A stretch of DNA of 64,000 nucleotides from Anaerolineales bacterium (GCA_003105035.1 PQAL01000033.1:79613-143612), one strand, 5' to 3'; numbered from the stretch's first letter, positions 17,331 to 26,040 are shown. Notes: a model not told the origin generated them from the sequence alone. Numbers and translations are program-made.

Positions 17331-18778
17331 ACTTTCAACCCATTCGAAATACCCAGGATTTTTTAGACAGCTTGCGTGGCAGGCAACTCCAGGTGTACCT
17401 GATGGGCGAGCGCGTGGTGGAACCGGTTGACCACCCGCTGATCCGCCCATCGGTGAATGCCATGGCGATGTCTTACCAGCTGGCAACCGATGAGCCTGAC
17501 CTGGCGACAGCAACCTCACCCTTTACCGGACAAGCGGTGAACCGTTTCCTGCACATCGCCACGAGTGCGGAGGATGTCGTCTGGCAGAATAGAATGCAGC
17601 GCAGGCTGGGCCAGCTGACCGGCACGTGCTTCCAGCGCTGCGTCGGCATGGACGCCTTGAATGCGCTGTATTCGGTAACCTACGAGATTGACGCAAAGTA
17701 TGGCAGCTGCTATCATTCCAGGCTGAGGGCGTTCATCAAAGAGATGCAGGTAAATAATTACGTCATTGGTGGGGCAATGACGGATGTAAAGGGTGACCGG
17801 AGTAAAAGCCCATCTGAACAGGCGGATAAAGACATGTACCTGCATGTCACCCGGCGTAGCTCGCAAGGCGTGTACGTGCGAGGTGCCAAGGCACACCAGA
17901 CGGGATGTGTCAATTCCCATTGGCTGATCGTCATGCCAACCTTGCGCTTGAAGCCGGAAGAGGGCGATTTCGCCATCGTCGGGGCGATACCGGTTGATGC
18001 GCCGGGGATTACTTATGTGATCGGCCGGCAGTCGTGTGACACGCGCCTCCTGGAAGGGGAAATCGAGGCAGGCAACGCCAATTACAGCGGGCAGGAAGCC
18101 CTGATCATCTTTGAAGAGGTGTTCATCCCCAACGAGCTGATCTTCATGGATGGGGAGACGGAGTTCAGTGCCATGCTGGTGGAGCGCTTCACAGCCTTCC
18201 ACCGCCGCAGCTACGTGTGTAAAGCTGGCGTTGGTGATGTGCTCATCGGGGCAGCCGCCACCGCGGCAGCCTATAATGGGGTGGAGAGGGCCAGCCACGT
18301 GCGCGACAAGCTGGTGGAGATGACCCTGCTCAACGAAACCATCTATGCTACAGGCATGGCTTCATCGTATCAAAGCCAGGTCACGCCAGCCGGATCGTAC
18401 CTGTGTGACCAGCTGTTGGCCAACGTGTGCAAGCAGCAGGTGACGCGCATCACCTACGAGATGGCGCGCCTGGCGCAGGACCTGGCCGGTGGCTTGCTGG
18501 TTACCCTGCCCTCCGATGCAGATCACCGCACCGCCGAGACCGGAGCTCTGCTGGACAAGTATCTCAAGGGCCGGGTGGATGTGCCCACGGAAAACCGCAG
18601 GCGCATCCTGAGATTAATCGAGAACCTGACCCTTGGCCGCAATGCTGTCGGCTACCTGACTGAAAGCCTGCACGGGGCGGGCTCTCCGCAGGCCCAGCGC
18701 ATCCAGATTCAACGCCAGATGAACCTGGAGGTCAAGCAGAAACTGGCAAAAAACCTGGCAGGTATCAAAGAGGAGTGA
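17327..18778 (+). CDS. 4-hydroxybutyryl-CoA dehydratase / vinylacetyl-CoA isomerase-like flavoprotein
   Basis: A 483-residue enzyme closely resembling clostridial AbfD across its length: DHPLIRPSVNAMAMSY, CFQRCVGMDALNALYS, GAMTDVKGDRSKSPS, VRGAKAHQTG, RQSCDTR and TESLHGAGSPQAQRI. AbfD uses FAD and a [4Fe-4S] cluster bound by Cys99, Cys103, His292 and Cys299. The counterparts here are Cys101, Cys105, His292 and Cys298. The last two are therefore separated by one residue fewer, comparing from memory. The reaction would be dehydration of 4-hydroxybutyryl-CoA to crotonyl-CoA, as in gamma-aminobutyrate or succinate fermentation, or a related acyl-CoA. No other gene of that pathway is in the window. 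Flavodoxin follows after 3 bases. Confidence 0.87.
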   Translation: MNFQPIRNTQDFLDSLRGRQLQVYLMGERVVEPVDHPLIRPSVNAMAMSYQLATDEPDLATATSPFTGQAVNRFLHIATSAEDVVWQNRMQRRLGQLTGTCFQRCVGMDALNALYSVTYEIDAKYGSCYHSRLRAFIKEMQVNNYVIGGAMTDVKGDRSKSPSEQADKDMYLHVTRRSSQGVYVRGAKAHQTGCVNSHWLIVMPTLRLKPEEGDFAIVGAIPVDAPGITYVIGRQSCDTRLLEGEIEAGNANYSGQEALIIFEEVFIPNELIFMDGETEFSAMLVERFTAFHRRSYVCKAGVGDVLIGAAATAAAYNGVERASHVRDKLVEMTLLNETIYATGMASSYQSQVTPAGSYLCDQLLANVCKQQVTRITYEMARLAQDLAGGLLVTLPSDADHRTAETGALLDKYLKGRVDVPTENRRRILRLIENLTLGRNAVGYLTESLHGAGSPQAQRIQIQRQMNLEVKQKLAKNLAGIKEE

Positions 18779-18781
18779 TTT

Positions 18782-19258
18782 ATGGAGATGTTAGTGGTCT
18801 ATGATTCCCAATATGGGAACACCGAAAAAATCGCCCAGGCGATTGGGAAGGTCTTGCAGGAGCATGGGAACGTGACGCTCGTCAGGTTGGGGGAAGTGAA
18901 GCCTGATCAGCTGGCCGGGTTGGACCTGCTGGTGATTGGCTCTCCAACCCAGCAATTCCGGGCAACGGAAGCCATGCGGACTTTTTTAAAGGCTCTCGCC
19001 CCAGGTGGTTTGAAAGGCGTGAGAACCGCGGCCTTCGATACCCGCCTGACCCAGGCTTTTATCGATAAACATCCTCCCCTGGGAATCTTCGAGAGGATTT
19101 TCGGATATGCCGCGGGGCGGATCGCCAAGGCCCTGAAGCAAAAAGGTGGTCAGCTGGTACTGCCTCCGGAAGGATTTTATGTGGAAGACACGCCCGGGCC
19201 ACTGGTGGAAGGTGAGCTTGAGCGGGCGGGGATGTGGGCGGGCAAGATATTCGCATAG
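18782..19258 (+). CDS. Flavodoxin family protein
   Basis: A 158-residue flavodoxin. The N-terminal VVYDSQYGNTEKIAQAIG is the FMN phosphate-binding loop, and VIGSPTQQFRATEAMRTFL corresponds to the flavin-stacking loop. Its Shine-Dalgarno (GAGGAG) lies in the last codons of the dehydratase-like gene and the gap is 3 bases, so the two are coupled. Flavodoxins carry single electrons at low potential. In this context it could reduce or activate the radical FAD/[4Fe-4S] enzyme, which is inference from neighbourhood. Confidence 0.9.
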   Translation: MEMLVVYDSQYGNTEKIAQAIGKVLQEHGNVTLVRLGEVKPDQLAGLDLLVIGSPTQQFRATEAMRTFLKALAPGGLKGVRTAAFDTRLTQAFIDKHPPLGIFERIFGYAAGRIAKALKQKGGQLVLPPEGFYVEDTPGPLVEGELERAGMWAGKIFA

Positions 19259-19302
19259 CCGTATTTGTTGGTTGAGATATCAGGCAAAAAGAGGTCACAC
19301 AC

Positions 19303-19815
19303 ATGAAAAAATCGATGGGATTATTTATTTTGCTACTGTTCGCATTGCTGCTCCCTGCCTGCTCCCTGGTTGGCAGCCAGGGTGGGATGATAAAGCCAGG
19401 TGATAAGGTGGGAGACTTCCTGGTAACCCAGGGACAGGAAGGCAACTTTACCTATGGATTTACCGTGGCGTGCGCTCAAATGAGTGATGCAACTACCTAC
19501 ACCTGTGAAGCCATAGTGGGAGAAAACATTTACGTCTCCACCGGGATCTATGTAACCGATAAAAATGCGAGCCAGGAAGATATACTGACCAATTCCAAGT
19601 ATCAGCTGTTCATCAACGACCAGCCAGTGGACCTGGAATCCTTTGGCTTGGTTGAGTACACCCACCCGGGCGCGGAAGAGCTGGGGATGATCCACTTTGC
19701 TAACGTGGTGATAACCACCGATAGACCCGGCGAGATCACCGTTCGAGATGAAGGGGTGTATGATAATGGAGAGCCGTTTTCATCCACTTCCACCTATGTA
19801 TTCAGCCAGCCGTAA
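19303..19815 (+). CDS. Small secreted lipoprotein, unknown function
   Basis: A 170-residue protein with a lipoprotein signal: KKSMGLFILLLFALLLPAC, with the lipobox Cys at residue 20. The mature part is predicted beta-rich (TYGFTVACAQM, YQLFINDQPVDLESFG, EITVRDEGVYDNGEPF) and contains two further cysteines, Cys59 and Cys68, that could form a disulphide. No known family is recognised. AGAGG precedes the ATG. It begins 44 bases after flavodoxin, so it may be on the same transcript, but a functional link is doubtful. Confidence 0.7.
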   Translation: MKKSMGLFILLLFALLLPACSLVGSQGGMIKPGDKVGDFLVTQGQEGNFTYGFTVACAQMSDATTYTCEAIVGENIYVSTGIYVTDKNASQEDILTNSKYQLFINDQPVDLESFGLVEYTHPGAEELGMIHFANVVITTDRPGEITVRDEGVYDNGEPFSSTSTYVFSQP

Positions 19816-20061
19816 GCAAGCAGGTAAAGAACTGTAACCATCGTGTAACTAGCATTTTGTGGCTAATGGGAAACCTGGCCTTTTACCACTGGGAAATATC
19901 AGAAGCTGGGGAGGCGGTCGAGCCCGTCGCCATGGCGTTCATGTAAGACCTACTGTGCATATATGTGCTGCCGAATCAGCACACCAGGTTTGGCACGCGC
20001 AAGTAATTCTTCAAGGCATTTGTTGGATTGAATATTCAATCATAGCGAGGCGATGGGGTAG
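19816..20061. other. Intergenic region before the GNAT remnant
   Basis: No intact gene is visible. A short frame at 19866 ends after about 26 codons and has no recognisable relatives. The stretch may be the eroded 5' part of the acetyltransferase remnant that follows. Confidence 0.4.
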
Positions 20062-20244
20062 GTAATCTCCCTGGGGGCAGCTGATCAGCTGCGTGTGGAG
20101 GTGCACACCGCCACAGTGACGCGCAGCAACGTCCGCCTTTATGAGAAATTCGGCGTCAGGTGCATGGAAGCAAACACGGTATGGCAAACTGGCATTACCG
20201 TCTGGGCATCGCTAAAGCCAGCTCAGTCAGGGTTTGCAGGATAA
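20062..20244 (+). pseudogene. Possible C-terminal remnant of a GNAT acetyltransferase
   Basis: The open frame 20062-20244 has no plausible start codon but encodes about 60 residues with TATVTRSNVRLYEKFGVRC near the middle. That is the motif-B sequence by which GNAT proteins end (N..xxLYEKxGF). The rest of the domain is absent upstream, and a stop precedes the frame. It reads like a decayed gene end. The short match makes this tentative. Confidence 0.4.
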
Positions 20245-20280
20245 TATTTTACAAAAACAGGAGAATTATTTGACGTTGTG

Positions 20281-20307
20281 CTCACTACCTAAATGGGGAG
20301 GCTGATC
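20281..20307 (+). promoter_or_regulatory. Operator-like motif, copy 1 (core ACCTAAATGGGG)
   Basis: Shares the 12-base core ACCTAAATGGGG with the site at 39228-39250 and a close variant with 40540-40562. Here it lies about 32 bp upstream of the -35 box of the 7TM gene, where an activator could bind. The flanks are less palindromic than in the other copies. Confidence 0.4.
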
Positions 20308-20338
20308 GAGGGGGATGCAAATGCATGCTGAAACGTTG

Positions 20339-20366
20339 TTGACTAAGCTTATTTTTGGAGTATAGT
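20339..20366 (+). promoter_or_regulatory. Promoter of the 7TM membrane gene
   Basis: TTGACT (20339-20344), 16-bp spacer and TATAGT (20361-20366) form a strong sigma-70-type promoter. Transcription would begin near 20373, giving a leader of about 65 bases before the ATG at 20439. Confidence 0.65.
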
Positions 20367-20438
20367 GAAGTTACAATTTTTCAGATTCATTGGTTAAGCT
20401 CTACAACAAAAGCACAGAAGCTTCATGGGGAGGAGAAC

Positions 20439-21362
20439 ATGTCGCCTACCGTTGCCATTACGATGATCGAATCCGGTCTCGGCAGCATATTAACCGGCAC
20501 TGTCCTTTATCTGGTGCTTTCACGGGGGAAACAAGCCTACCACTATGTGTTTGCTGCATTTTTATTTATCTGTTTTATCTGGGATTTGGGGACCTGCCTG
20601 CTCATGATCAGGAACGATCACCTGAACGAGCTGCCGCTTATTGGAATGATCGCTATCCTACCCTGTATTTTCATCCCAGCATTAATCTTCACCTTCGCGA
20701 ATTTATATACGGAACGACCGATCAAATGGGCGCTCATACTGGTGTGGGTATTGACAGCTTTGACTTGGGTTCCGATTTTCATGGGTCTCATATACAAGAT
20801 AGAAGGTATTTATTTTTATGATTGGGGAAACATCTTCCGCGTAAAACCTACGATCCTCAATTATTTCATCTTCATTTTTTGGTTTGGGATCAACCTCCCG
20901 GCGATATGGCTGCTTTACAGAGGCATGCAACGTGAAAAATCTCCGGTGAAGCACCGCCATTATGTATATATTATTTCTGGCTTCTTGGTGGTCACCTTTT
21001 CTGTCGTCAAAGCGCTTGTGACAATGAATATAAACGCAGCGTTCCTTCTCCCCTTGGGGATGTTTTTAAACGATATCCTTGTAGCTATCATTGGGCTGGC
21101 GATCATTAAAGATCAGCTGTTCGACATCACCGTAATCGTCAAGAAAGGCACGATTTACTCGATCCTGGCGGCCATCCTGATCTTCGTTTACAGCTTCGTC
21201 GAACACATCCTGGTGACCTATGTAGGTGAAAAGGTGGGCGAGAATTCGACTCTGCTACACCTGCTGGCAGTGGGGGTTGGGATTGCCGTGCTGATGCCAC
21301 TCAAGAGCCGCATTGAACGCAGGATTGAGGGGTATTTCGCCCACCGCAGCCTGCAGTTCTAA
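20439..21362 (+). CDS. 7TM histidine-kinase-type sensor module without kinase
   Basis: A 307-residue protein whose first two thirds form about seven hydrophobic helices separated by short loops, resembling the HisKA_7TM sensory region (IESGLGSILTGTVLYLVLSRG, PLGMFLNDILVAIIGLAIIKDQLFD). It then has two more helices and ends at RIERRIEGYFAHRSLQF, with no kinase or other output domain. It could be a truncated sensor, or a sensor whose partner is elsewhere. The ATG at 20439 was chosen because GGGGAGGAG precedes it. The next gene, 23 bases on, is another small membrane protein. Confidence 0.65.
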   Translation: MSPTVAITMIESGLGSILTGTVLYLVLSRGKQAYHYVFAAFLFICFIWDLGTCLLMIRNDHLNELPLIGMIAILPCIFIPALIFTFANLYTERPIKWALILVWVLTALTWVPIFMGLIYKIEGIYFYDWGNIFRVKPTILNYFIFIFWFGINLPAIWLLYRGMQREKSPVKHRHYVYIISGFLVVTFSVVKALVTMNINAAFLLPLGMFLNDILVAIIGLAIIKDQLFDITVIVKKGTIYSILAAILIFVYSFVEHILVTYVGEKVGENSTLLHLLAVGVGIAVLMPLKSRIERRIEGYFAHRSLQF

Positions 21363-21435
21363 TCTTATCTGAGAAGGGATGCTGATGGATATGATTGGAA
21401 TATGAAACGCTTATACAGATATCTATCTCATCGTA

Positions 21436-21780
21436 GTGGGGGTAGCCATGCTGTTTACTTTTGGCTTACCTTTAATCCTGGCGCCGATGAGCTTTCTCAG
21501 GCTTTTCCGCTGGGAGATCCCCGAACAAAAGGCACTGGCAATCTCCCTGGGCAGGTCACTGGGGGTCTTCATCGCCATCATGGCTATCTTCGCGTTTAAA
21601 GCCGCGCAAACACCAGCAGCACAGCTCTTCTTTTTCGACCTGATGCTGTGGATTTTTGGTGCGATGTTGCTGCTGCACATTTATGGGGCGTTGCGTAAAG
21701 TCCAACCGGTCTTAGAAACTGCAGAGATATTTATGTGGCTGGTGTTAGGCCTCGTCACGCTGGGCTTTTATCCGGCATAA
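21436..21780 (+). CDS. Small membrane protein with an interrupted 5' end
   Basis: A four-helix membrane protein (about 110 residues) of no recognised family. The start is unclear: GTG at 21436 lacks a ribosome site, while ATG at 21448 has GGGGGT just upstream. The same frame is protein-like further upstream (AYTDIYLIVVGVAMLF), back to an ATG at 21385 with AAGGGA before it, interrupted only by TGA at 21403-21405 (codon 7). The original gene therefore probably began at 21385, and a Trp codon (TGG) may have become TGA. The product may now begin by reinitiation. Confidence 0.6.
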   Translation: MGVAMLFTFGLPLILAPMSFLRLFRWEIPEQKALAISLGRSLGVFIAIMAIFAFKAAQTPAAQLFFFDLMLWIFGAMLLLHIYGALRKVQPVLETAEIFMWLVLGLVTLGFYPA

Positions 21781-21873
21781 AGGTGTTCGTCACATCCCAA
21801 CCAACCTAGCTTGCCAGTCTGCAACAAGACTGGTAGACTGTTCCTGACGAAATGTAATCTTAATCAGGAAGAT

Positions 21874-22758
21874 ATGTTTGATCCCAACGACCAACCCGAA
21901 CGCTGTGAACGCTATCTACGCCACCACCTGGGGAAGGCGGTGCAATTCATCAGAGGAACTAGGCTGGTGCAGAGCTCGCGTGAAGCTCCCTGGCGCCTGG
22001 ATACGCTGATCAACGGAGTGGAGCGATCATTCGTCCTGCAGGTGGATGCGCACAGCCTGGAGCATGAATATCGCGTGCTCAAAGCCATGCAAACCATCCC
22101 TATACCCACGCCGCATGCCTACGGGTTGGATCTGGATGGCGAAATGCTGGGTATCCCCTGCTTTTTCGAGGATTTCATCCCCGGGGAACCCCTGCTGGCG
22201 CCGGTGCTTGAAGGCGAAAGCTGGGCGGAGGAGCTGTTCCTTGACACCGTCTGCGCATTAAACGCGATGGCTGACGAGCAGCTGGGAGAGATCGCGGCGA
22301 TGCTGGAACGGTATGATGTGCGGGATATCCTCGAAGAGACCTATACCCGCTTGAGCGACAAAGCCCTCCCGCTGGTTGAACGGATGTACCAGGCGTTGAA
22401 AGCTGGCATGCCGCAGCAACTCACGGTGAAATTCAGCAACGGTGACTTATGGCTGGAGAACTTCATCGTCCAGGACCATCACCTGGCCGGGGTGATCGAT
22501 TTTCAAGGAGCGTCATTCACCGACCCGCTCTATGAATTCCTGCTGTCCTTTTTCGTATCCCCTGAGCTGCAGGGACGTGGCCTCGAAGAGCGCTTCTGCC
22601 AGCGCATCGGCTGTGACCCGGCCATCCTGGCATGGTACCATGGGCTGGAGTTTTTCGAGACCTACCGCTATGTACTGCTTTCAGGCAAGGATTTCGTCCA
22701 CCACTCCGTACACAGCCTGGAAGCTGACATGGTAAGATGGCTGGACAAGCCTGCATAA
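21874..22758 (+). CDS. Aminoglycoside phosphotransferase-like (APH family) protein
   Basis: A 294-residue kinase-like phosphotransferase. KFSNGDLWLENFIV holds the catalytic loop with Asp, in which the usual His is replaced by Asn (NGDLWLEN). VIDFQGASFTDPLYEF is the metal-binding DxD/G-equivalent. The N-terminal strand containing SFVLQVDAHSLEHEYRVLKAM supplies the nucleotide-binding side. The start at 21874 has AGGAAG at good spacing; an upstream TTG frame extension is unlikely. The substrate is unknown. It is distinct from the phosphotransferase at the left edge. Confidence 0.8.
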   Translation: MFDPNDQPERCERYLRHHLGKAVQFIRGTRLVQSSREAPWRLDTLINGVERSFVLQVDAHSLEHEYRVLKAMQTIPIPTPHAYGLDLDGEMLGIPCFFEDFIPGEPLLAPVLEGESWAEELFLDTVCALNAMADEQLGEIAAMLERYDVRDILEETYTRLSDKALPLVERMYQALKAGMPQQLTVKFSNGDLWLENFIVQDHHLAGVIDFQGASFTDPLYEFLLSFFVSPELQGRGLEERFCQRIGCDPAILAWYHGLEFFETYRYVLLSGKDFVHHSVHSLEADMVRWLDKPA

Positions 22759-22839
22759 TCATTGCCCAGGAGTCAGGCACTTCGATTAGCACAATGGGAA
22801 ACAGGCAATCCGAAATCCGCAATAAGCGGCAAATAAAAT

Positions 22840-24684
22840 TCAGGGGGTGGGGGTTCCTGATGGCTCCAGTGTGGGAGTAGGGGTGGGCGGGAAGGGGGCA
22901 AGCACTTCGATCTCGCGCCAGGAGACCCAGGAAGGGCTCTCAGTGGTGACCACACGCACGTAGCGGATGTTGCTAAGTGAAGTTGCCGGCAGATAATCCA
23001 GGACATCATAATCAAATTCACTGCCGCGGAATTCAGCCACTTTCTGCAGCTTGTCGCGGCTGGCTCCCACCCACAGCTCATGCACGGTTTGACCGGCTGG
23101 CCACATGCCCACTGTCAGGCGGACTTCACCCACATCGTAGAAGGCGCCCAGATCAACTTCGATCCACTGGGGTGGGAAAGCACCCGCGCTCCACTGGGTG
23201 TTCGAGTCTCCGTCCACGGCCATCTGGGCGGTCTGGTCGGCCAGCGCTTCTGTGACCTGCACGGGCTTGCCCAGGGCCAGATTACGGCCTGGCAAGGGAG
23301 AAGTGGCACAGGCATCCGGTTGGTTCTCGGGTGAGAGAGCCTTAAGCAGGTAATCCTGGTTATCCACGAAACCCCAGGTGGCATCCGGCAGTCCGGCAGG
23401 GACGGGGTAGAAGCCCTCGTAGGCCCAACCGGTAAAACCAAGTGTGCAAGAGCTGGCAATCCAGTCCTGGATGGCGACCGCCCCATCGGAAGCTTCAGGA
23501 TATACCCAGGTGGAAGCCCCTACAGATCCCATCAATACCGGTGCTGAGACGTGCTCATCCAGGCCAAAATTCTGGGCCAGCTCCGCAAGGGTCAAACCTG
23601 CAGCTGGGTCGGTGTGGAGGTCAAAGAAGTCAAGCGGGGAGAAAACCAGCAAGCCAGCGGTTTCAACATAACGGTTATCACCTTCCCGCCAGGTGTTGGG
23701 TTCGTCAGGGGCGAAGAATCCCATGGTCACCAGGGCAGTTGGATCATAGAGACGGATCATCTGCCCCACCTGCTCGATGTAGTAGCGCATCCCTTCCACA
23801 GCCATGGCTTGCATTTGCGCAGGCTGGAAGAGGTGGTAGGTCTTGCCGTTCACCGGGGACACTTTCTGCGTCTGCAGGGTGAACGGTGGTTGGTCAGATA
23901 GGTAATAGGCTTCATCCATCAGCTCCCAACCCAGGATGGCATCGAAGGGTGCCCCACGCACAGCCAGGCCTCCCAGGAGATCTGACCAGTATTTCTGTGA
24001 GGCGGTGATCCCTGCCCGGGTGAGGAATTCTGCATTACGCCCAGCGGCATAGCTGGGGCTGGCCTCCTGGTTGGCAAGGGTCCGGTAACCACCTAGCTCA
24101 GGCAGGTCTTGGGAGACCATCAGCAGGAAGATGCCTGCTTCCTTGGCCAGGCTCATCAGGTCAGCCATGTTATCCATGTAAACCGGGTTCAAGCCCTGGC
24201 CATTCACCAGGCCGATACACACATCCGAGCTGGAGCATCCATCGAAGATGATGCGCACGGTGTTGTAGCCAGCTGCCGATAGCTCAGCGAAATCAGCCTG
24301 GGTGCGGGCGTGGTCGTATACTCCTGGGGCAAACAAACGGTTTTCGTAGTGGTCCTGCACTGGCGCCAGCACCGAATAATTCACTCCACGTGGGATGAAA
24401 TCCTGCAAAGTCTGGCGGTCGTAAAATGCAGCCAGGCCATAGATGCGGTGTATGGCGATGCGGTGTTTGGCCACAATGGGCGGAGGCGTGGGGCGAGGCG
24501 TATCCGTGCTGGCTAGCGCGGGGATCTCCGATGGGGCGGGGCTTTCGTTCGCTGCGCCTACAACGACCGTCTCAGGCGAGGCGGCAGGGGTTGGTGAGGC
24601 GGACTGGGGCAGGGCACAGGCGAGAGCGGCCAGGATGAGCACAGCCAGGACGATAAATATGGGCTGATTACGCCGTGGGGTCAT
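22840..24684 (-). CDS. Lipoprotein with cellulase-like TIM barrel and F5/8 type C (discoidin) domain
   Basis: A 614-residue exported protein. The signal ends in a lipobox (LAALAC, Cys23), followed by a Pro/Thr-rich linker to about residue 72. Residues 90-450 look like a GH5/GH42-type barrel (IPRGVNYSVL, FAELSAAGYNTVRIIFDG, ILGWELMDEAYY). Residues 465-590 are an F5/8C carbohydrate-binding domain (GRNLALGKPVQVT, DGDSNTQWSA, YVRVVTTE). The tail is again Pro/Thr-rich. The acid/base site reads WELMDE (Glu258) in place of the common W-E-x-x-NE. The nucleophile loop reads LMGSVGAS, with Ser387 where GEFG is usual, so catalysis is doubtful. Co-directional with the upstream membrane gene, with a 15-base gap. 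Confidence 0.75.
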   Translation of the reverse strand: MTPRRNQPIFIVLAVLILAALACALPQSASPTPAASPETVVVGAANESPAPSEIPALASTDTPRPTPPPIVAKHRIAIHRIYGLAAFYDRQTLQDFIPRGVNYSVLAPVQDHYENRLFAPGVYDHARTQADFAELSAAGYNTVRIIFDGCSSSDVCIGLVNGQGLNPVYMDNMADLMSLAKEAGIFLLMVSQDLPELGGYRTLANQEASPSYAAGRNAEFLTRAGITASQKYWSDLLGGLAVRGAPFDAILGWELMDEAYYLSDQPPFTLQTQKVSPVNGKTYHLFQPAQMQAMAVEGMRYYIEQVGQMIRLYDPTALVTMGFFAPDEPNTWREGDNRYVETAGLLVFSPLDFFDLHTDPAAGLTLAELAQNFGLDEHVSAPVLMGSVGASTWVYPEASDGAVAIQDWIASSCTLGFTGWAYEGFYPVPAGLPDATWGFVDNQDYLLKALSPENQPDACATSPLPGRNLALGKPVQVTEALADQTAQMAVDGDSNTQWSAGAFPPQWIEVDLGAFYDVGEVRLTVGMWPAGQTVHELWVGASRDKLQKVAEFRGSEFDYDVLDYLPATSLSNIRYVRVVTTESPSWVSWREIEVLAPFPPTPTPTLEPSGTPTP

Positions 24685-24699
24685 GCTGGGGCTGCCACC

Positions 24700-25128
24700 T
24701 TACTGGATCAACAGTCCGTTTAAAACGAATAGCAGGCTGCCACCCAGCAGTAATAAACCGAGAATGGCACCGGCCAGCTTCAGCCGGCGGTCTCGCGCAA
24801 GCAGCAGGGCACCGATGATGAACACCGGTATGCTGGAGAGCAAAGTCAGCCTGCCCCAGTTGTACACGGCTGAATCCAACCAGGGAAAGTGCATATGCAG
24901 GAACGACATTGCCTCCAGCAGGAAAAAGCCTGGGAATACCATGGCAATTAACAGGGCATGCAAAAAGGTGAGGGGCTGGGCGCTCTCCAGATGATAGATT
25001 TTTATCGTGAATGGCACCCCCCACTGATCAAGCAGGATCAGGTGCAAAGCACCCAGGCTGATAGCATACAACAGCCAGGCGAGCGTGCCTCCGATCAGCC
25101 AGAGGGGGAAGCGTGAAGGTTTGGACAT
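24700..25128 (-). CDS. Small four-helix membrane protein, unknown
   Basis: 142 residues with four hydrophobic segments (about 10-32, 55-77, 88-107 and 114-140), consistent with an integral membrane protein of no known family. It ends 15 bases before the start of the glycosidase-like lipoprotein, so the two are probably co-transcribed. No good Shine-Dalgarno is seen, and the start is the only ATG that gives a complete first helix. Confidence 0.65.
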   Translation of the reverse strand: MSKPSRFPLWLIGGTLAWLLYAISLGALHLILLDQWGVPFTIKIYHLESAQPLTFLHALLIAMVFPGFFLLEAMSFLHMHFPWLDSAVYNWGRLTLLSSIPVFIIGALLLARDRRLKLAGAILGLLLLGGSLLFVLNGLLIQ

Positions 25129-25311
25129 GTGGATGGAAGTCTTCCCGGTTGGGTCAATTATAGCGCAGAAGAAAGGTAGCCTGGATGGCGAGGCACTGGC
25201 ATATTGTTAGAAATACCCGCAGGGAAGGAATTCACTGCTGATAAACTGAGCATGAATCAACTTGACATGTGTGTGGGAATGCTATATAAACCGATTGAGG
25301 AGAACTTGCCC

Positions 25312-26022
25312 ATGGATACATCAACGATTGAAACTGTACCACCCGCACAGCCATTAAACAGCAAATGGTATGAGATTTGGCTCGATGTCTGGGCACACCC
25401 AGGTGAGGAGGCATTCAGGGGCATCCTGAAAGAACGCGACCACAGCATTGGCAGGGCGTTCATTTGGGTCGCCATCACCTCTCTCGTCATTGCCATAGCA
25501 AGCATTATCGGTTATGTGCCTCTTTATAAAAGCCTCGTCTCGCAGATTGGTCCTGTCCAAAGTTTTGAGTTCTTCAACACAACCACGATCTTTACTTTTG
25601 GCCTGTGCTCAGTCATCCTCGCGCCAATCTCTGCAATTCTCGGGCTGGTTATCTCTACTGGCATCTATCACCTGATATCCAGGTTGTTCGGTGGCAGTGG
25701 CGCCTGGAGCGACCTGGTGTTCTGCATGGCAGCAGTTACTGCACCCGCCTCGATCATCAGTGGCATCTTGATGATCCCATATCTCCTGTTTGGTAATTTC
25801 CCCGCCATCTGGTGGCTGGTGGCGATTTTCATCGGCATTCTTTCGGTGGTTGTGGCGGTGTATGTGCTCGTGATGAACGTGAACGCCATCCGGGCAGCGG
25901 AGCAGATCGGCACCTGGCAATCAGTCTTGACGATTTTCCTGCCCATTATCATCGTTGGCGTGTTAACTGTGTGCTGTGTATCCCTCACCATACCCAGCAT
26001 AATCAGCAGCAGCGTTCGCTAG
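25312..26022 (+). CDS. Yip1 family membrane protein (paralogue 1)
   Basis: A 236-residue protein of the Yip1 type. A short cytoplasmic N-terminus (YEIWLDVWAHPGEEAFRGIL) is followed by five hydrophobic helices, including SGAWSDLVFCMAAVTAPASIISG and NAIRAAEQIGTWQSVLTIFLP. In bacteria the family is uncharacterised; it is often proposed to shape or traffic membranes. The ATG at 25312 was chosen because GAGGAGA precedes it; upstream in-frame codons lack a ribosome site. A clear duplicate follows at 26338. Confidence 0.8.
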   Translation: MDTSTIETVPPAQPLNSKWYEIWLDVWAHPGEEAFRGILKERDHSIGRAFIWVAITSLVIAIASIIGYVPLYKSLVSQIGPVQSFEFFNTTTIFTFGLCSVILAPISAILGLVISTGIYHLISRLFGGSGAWSDLVFCMAAVTAPASIISGILMIPYLLFGNFPAIWWLVAIFIGILSVVVAVYVLVMNVNAIRAAEQIGTWQSVLTIFLPIIIVGVLTVCCVSLTIPSIISSSVR

Positions 26023-26040
26023 TCTGTCCCTTGGAAGAAA

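Noticed and set aside
17516-18298. 260-residue minus-strand frame opposite the dehydratase-like gene
   Set aside because: The plus strand encodes a highly conserved enzyme, and the minus frame has no recognisable motif.
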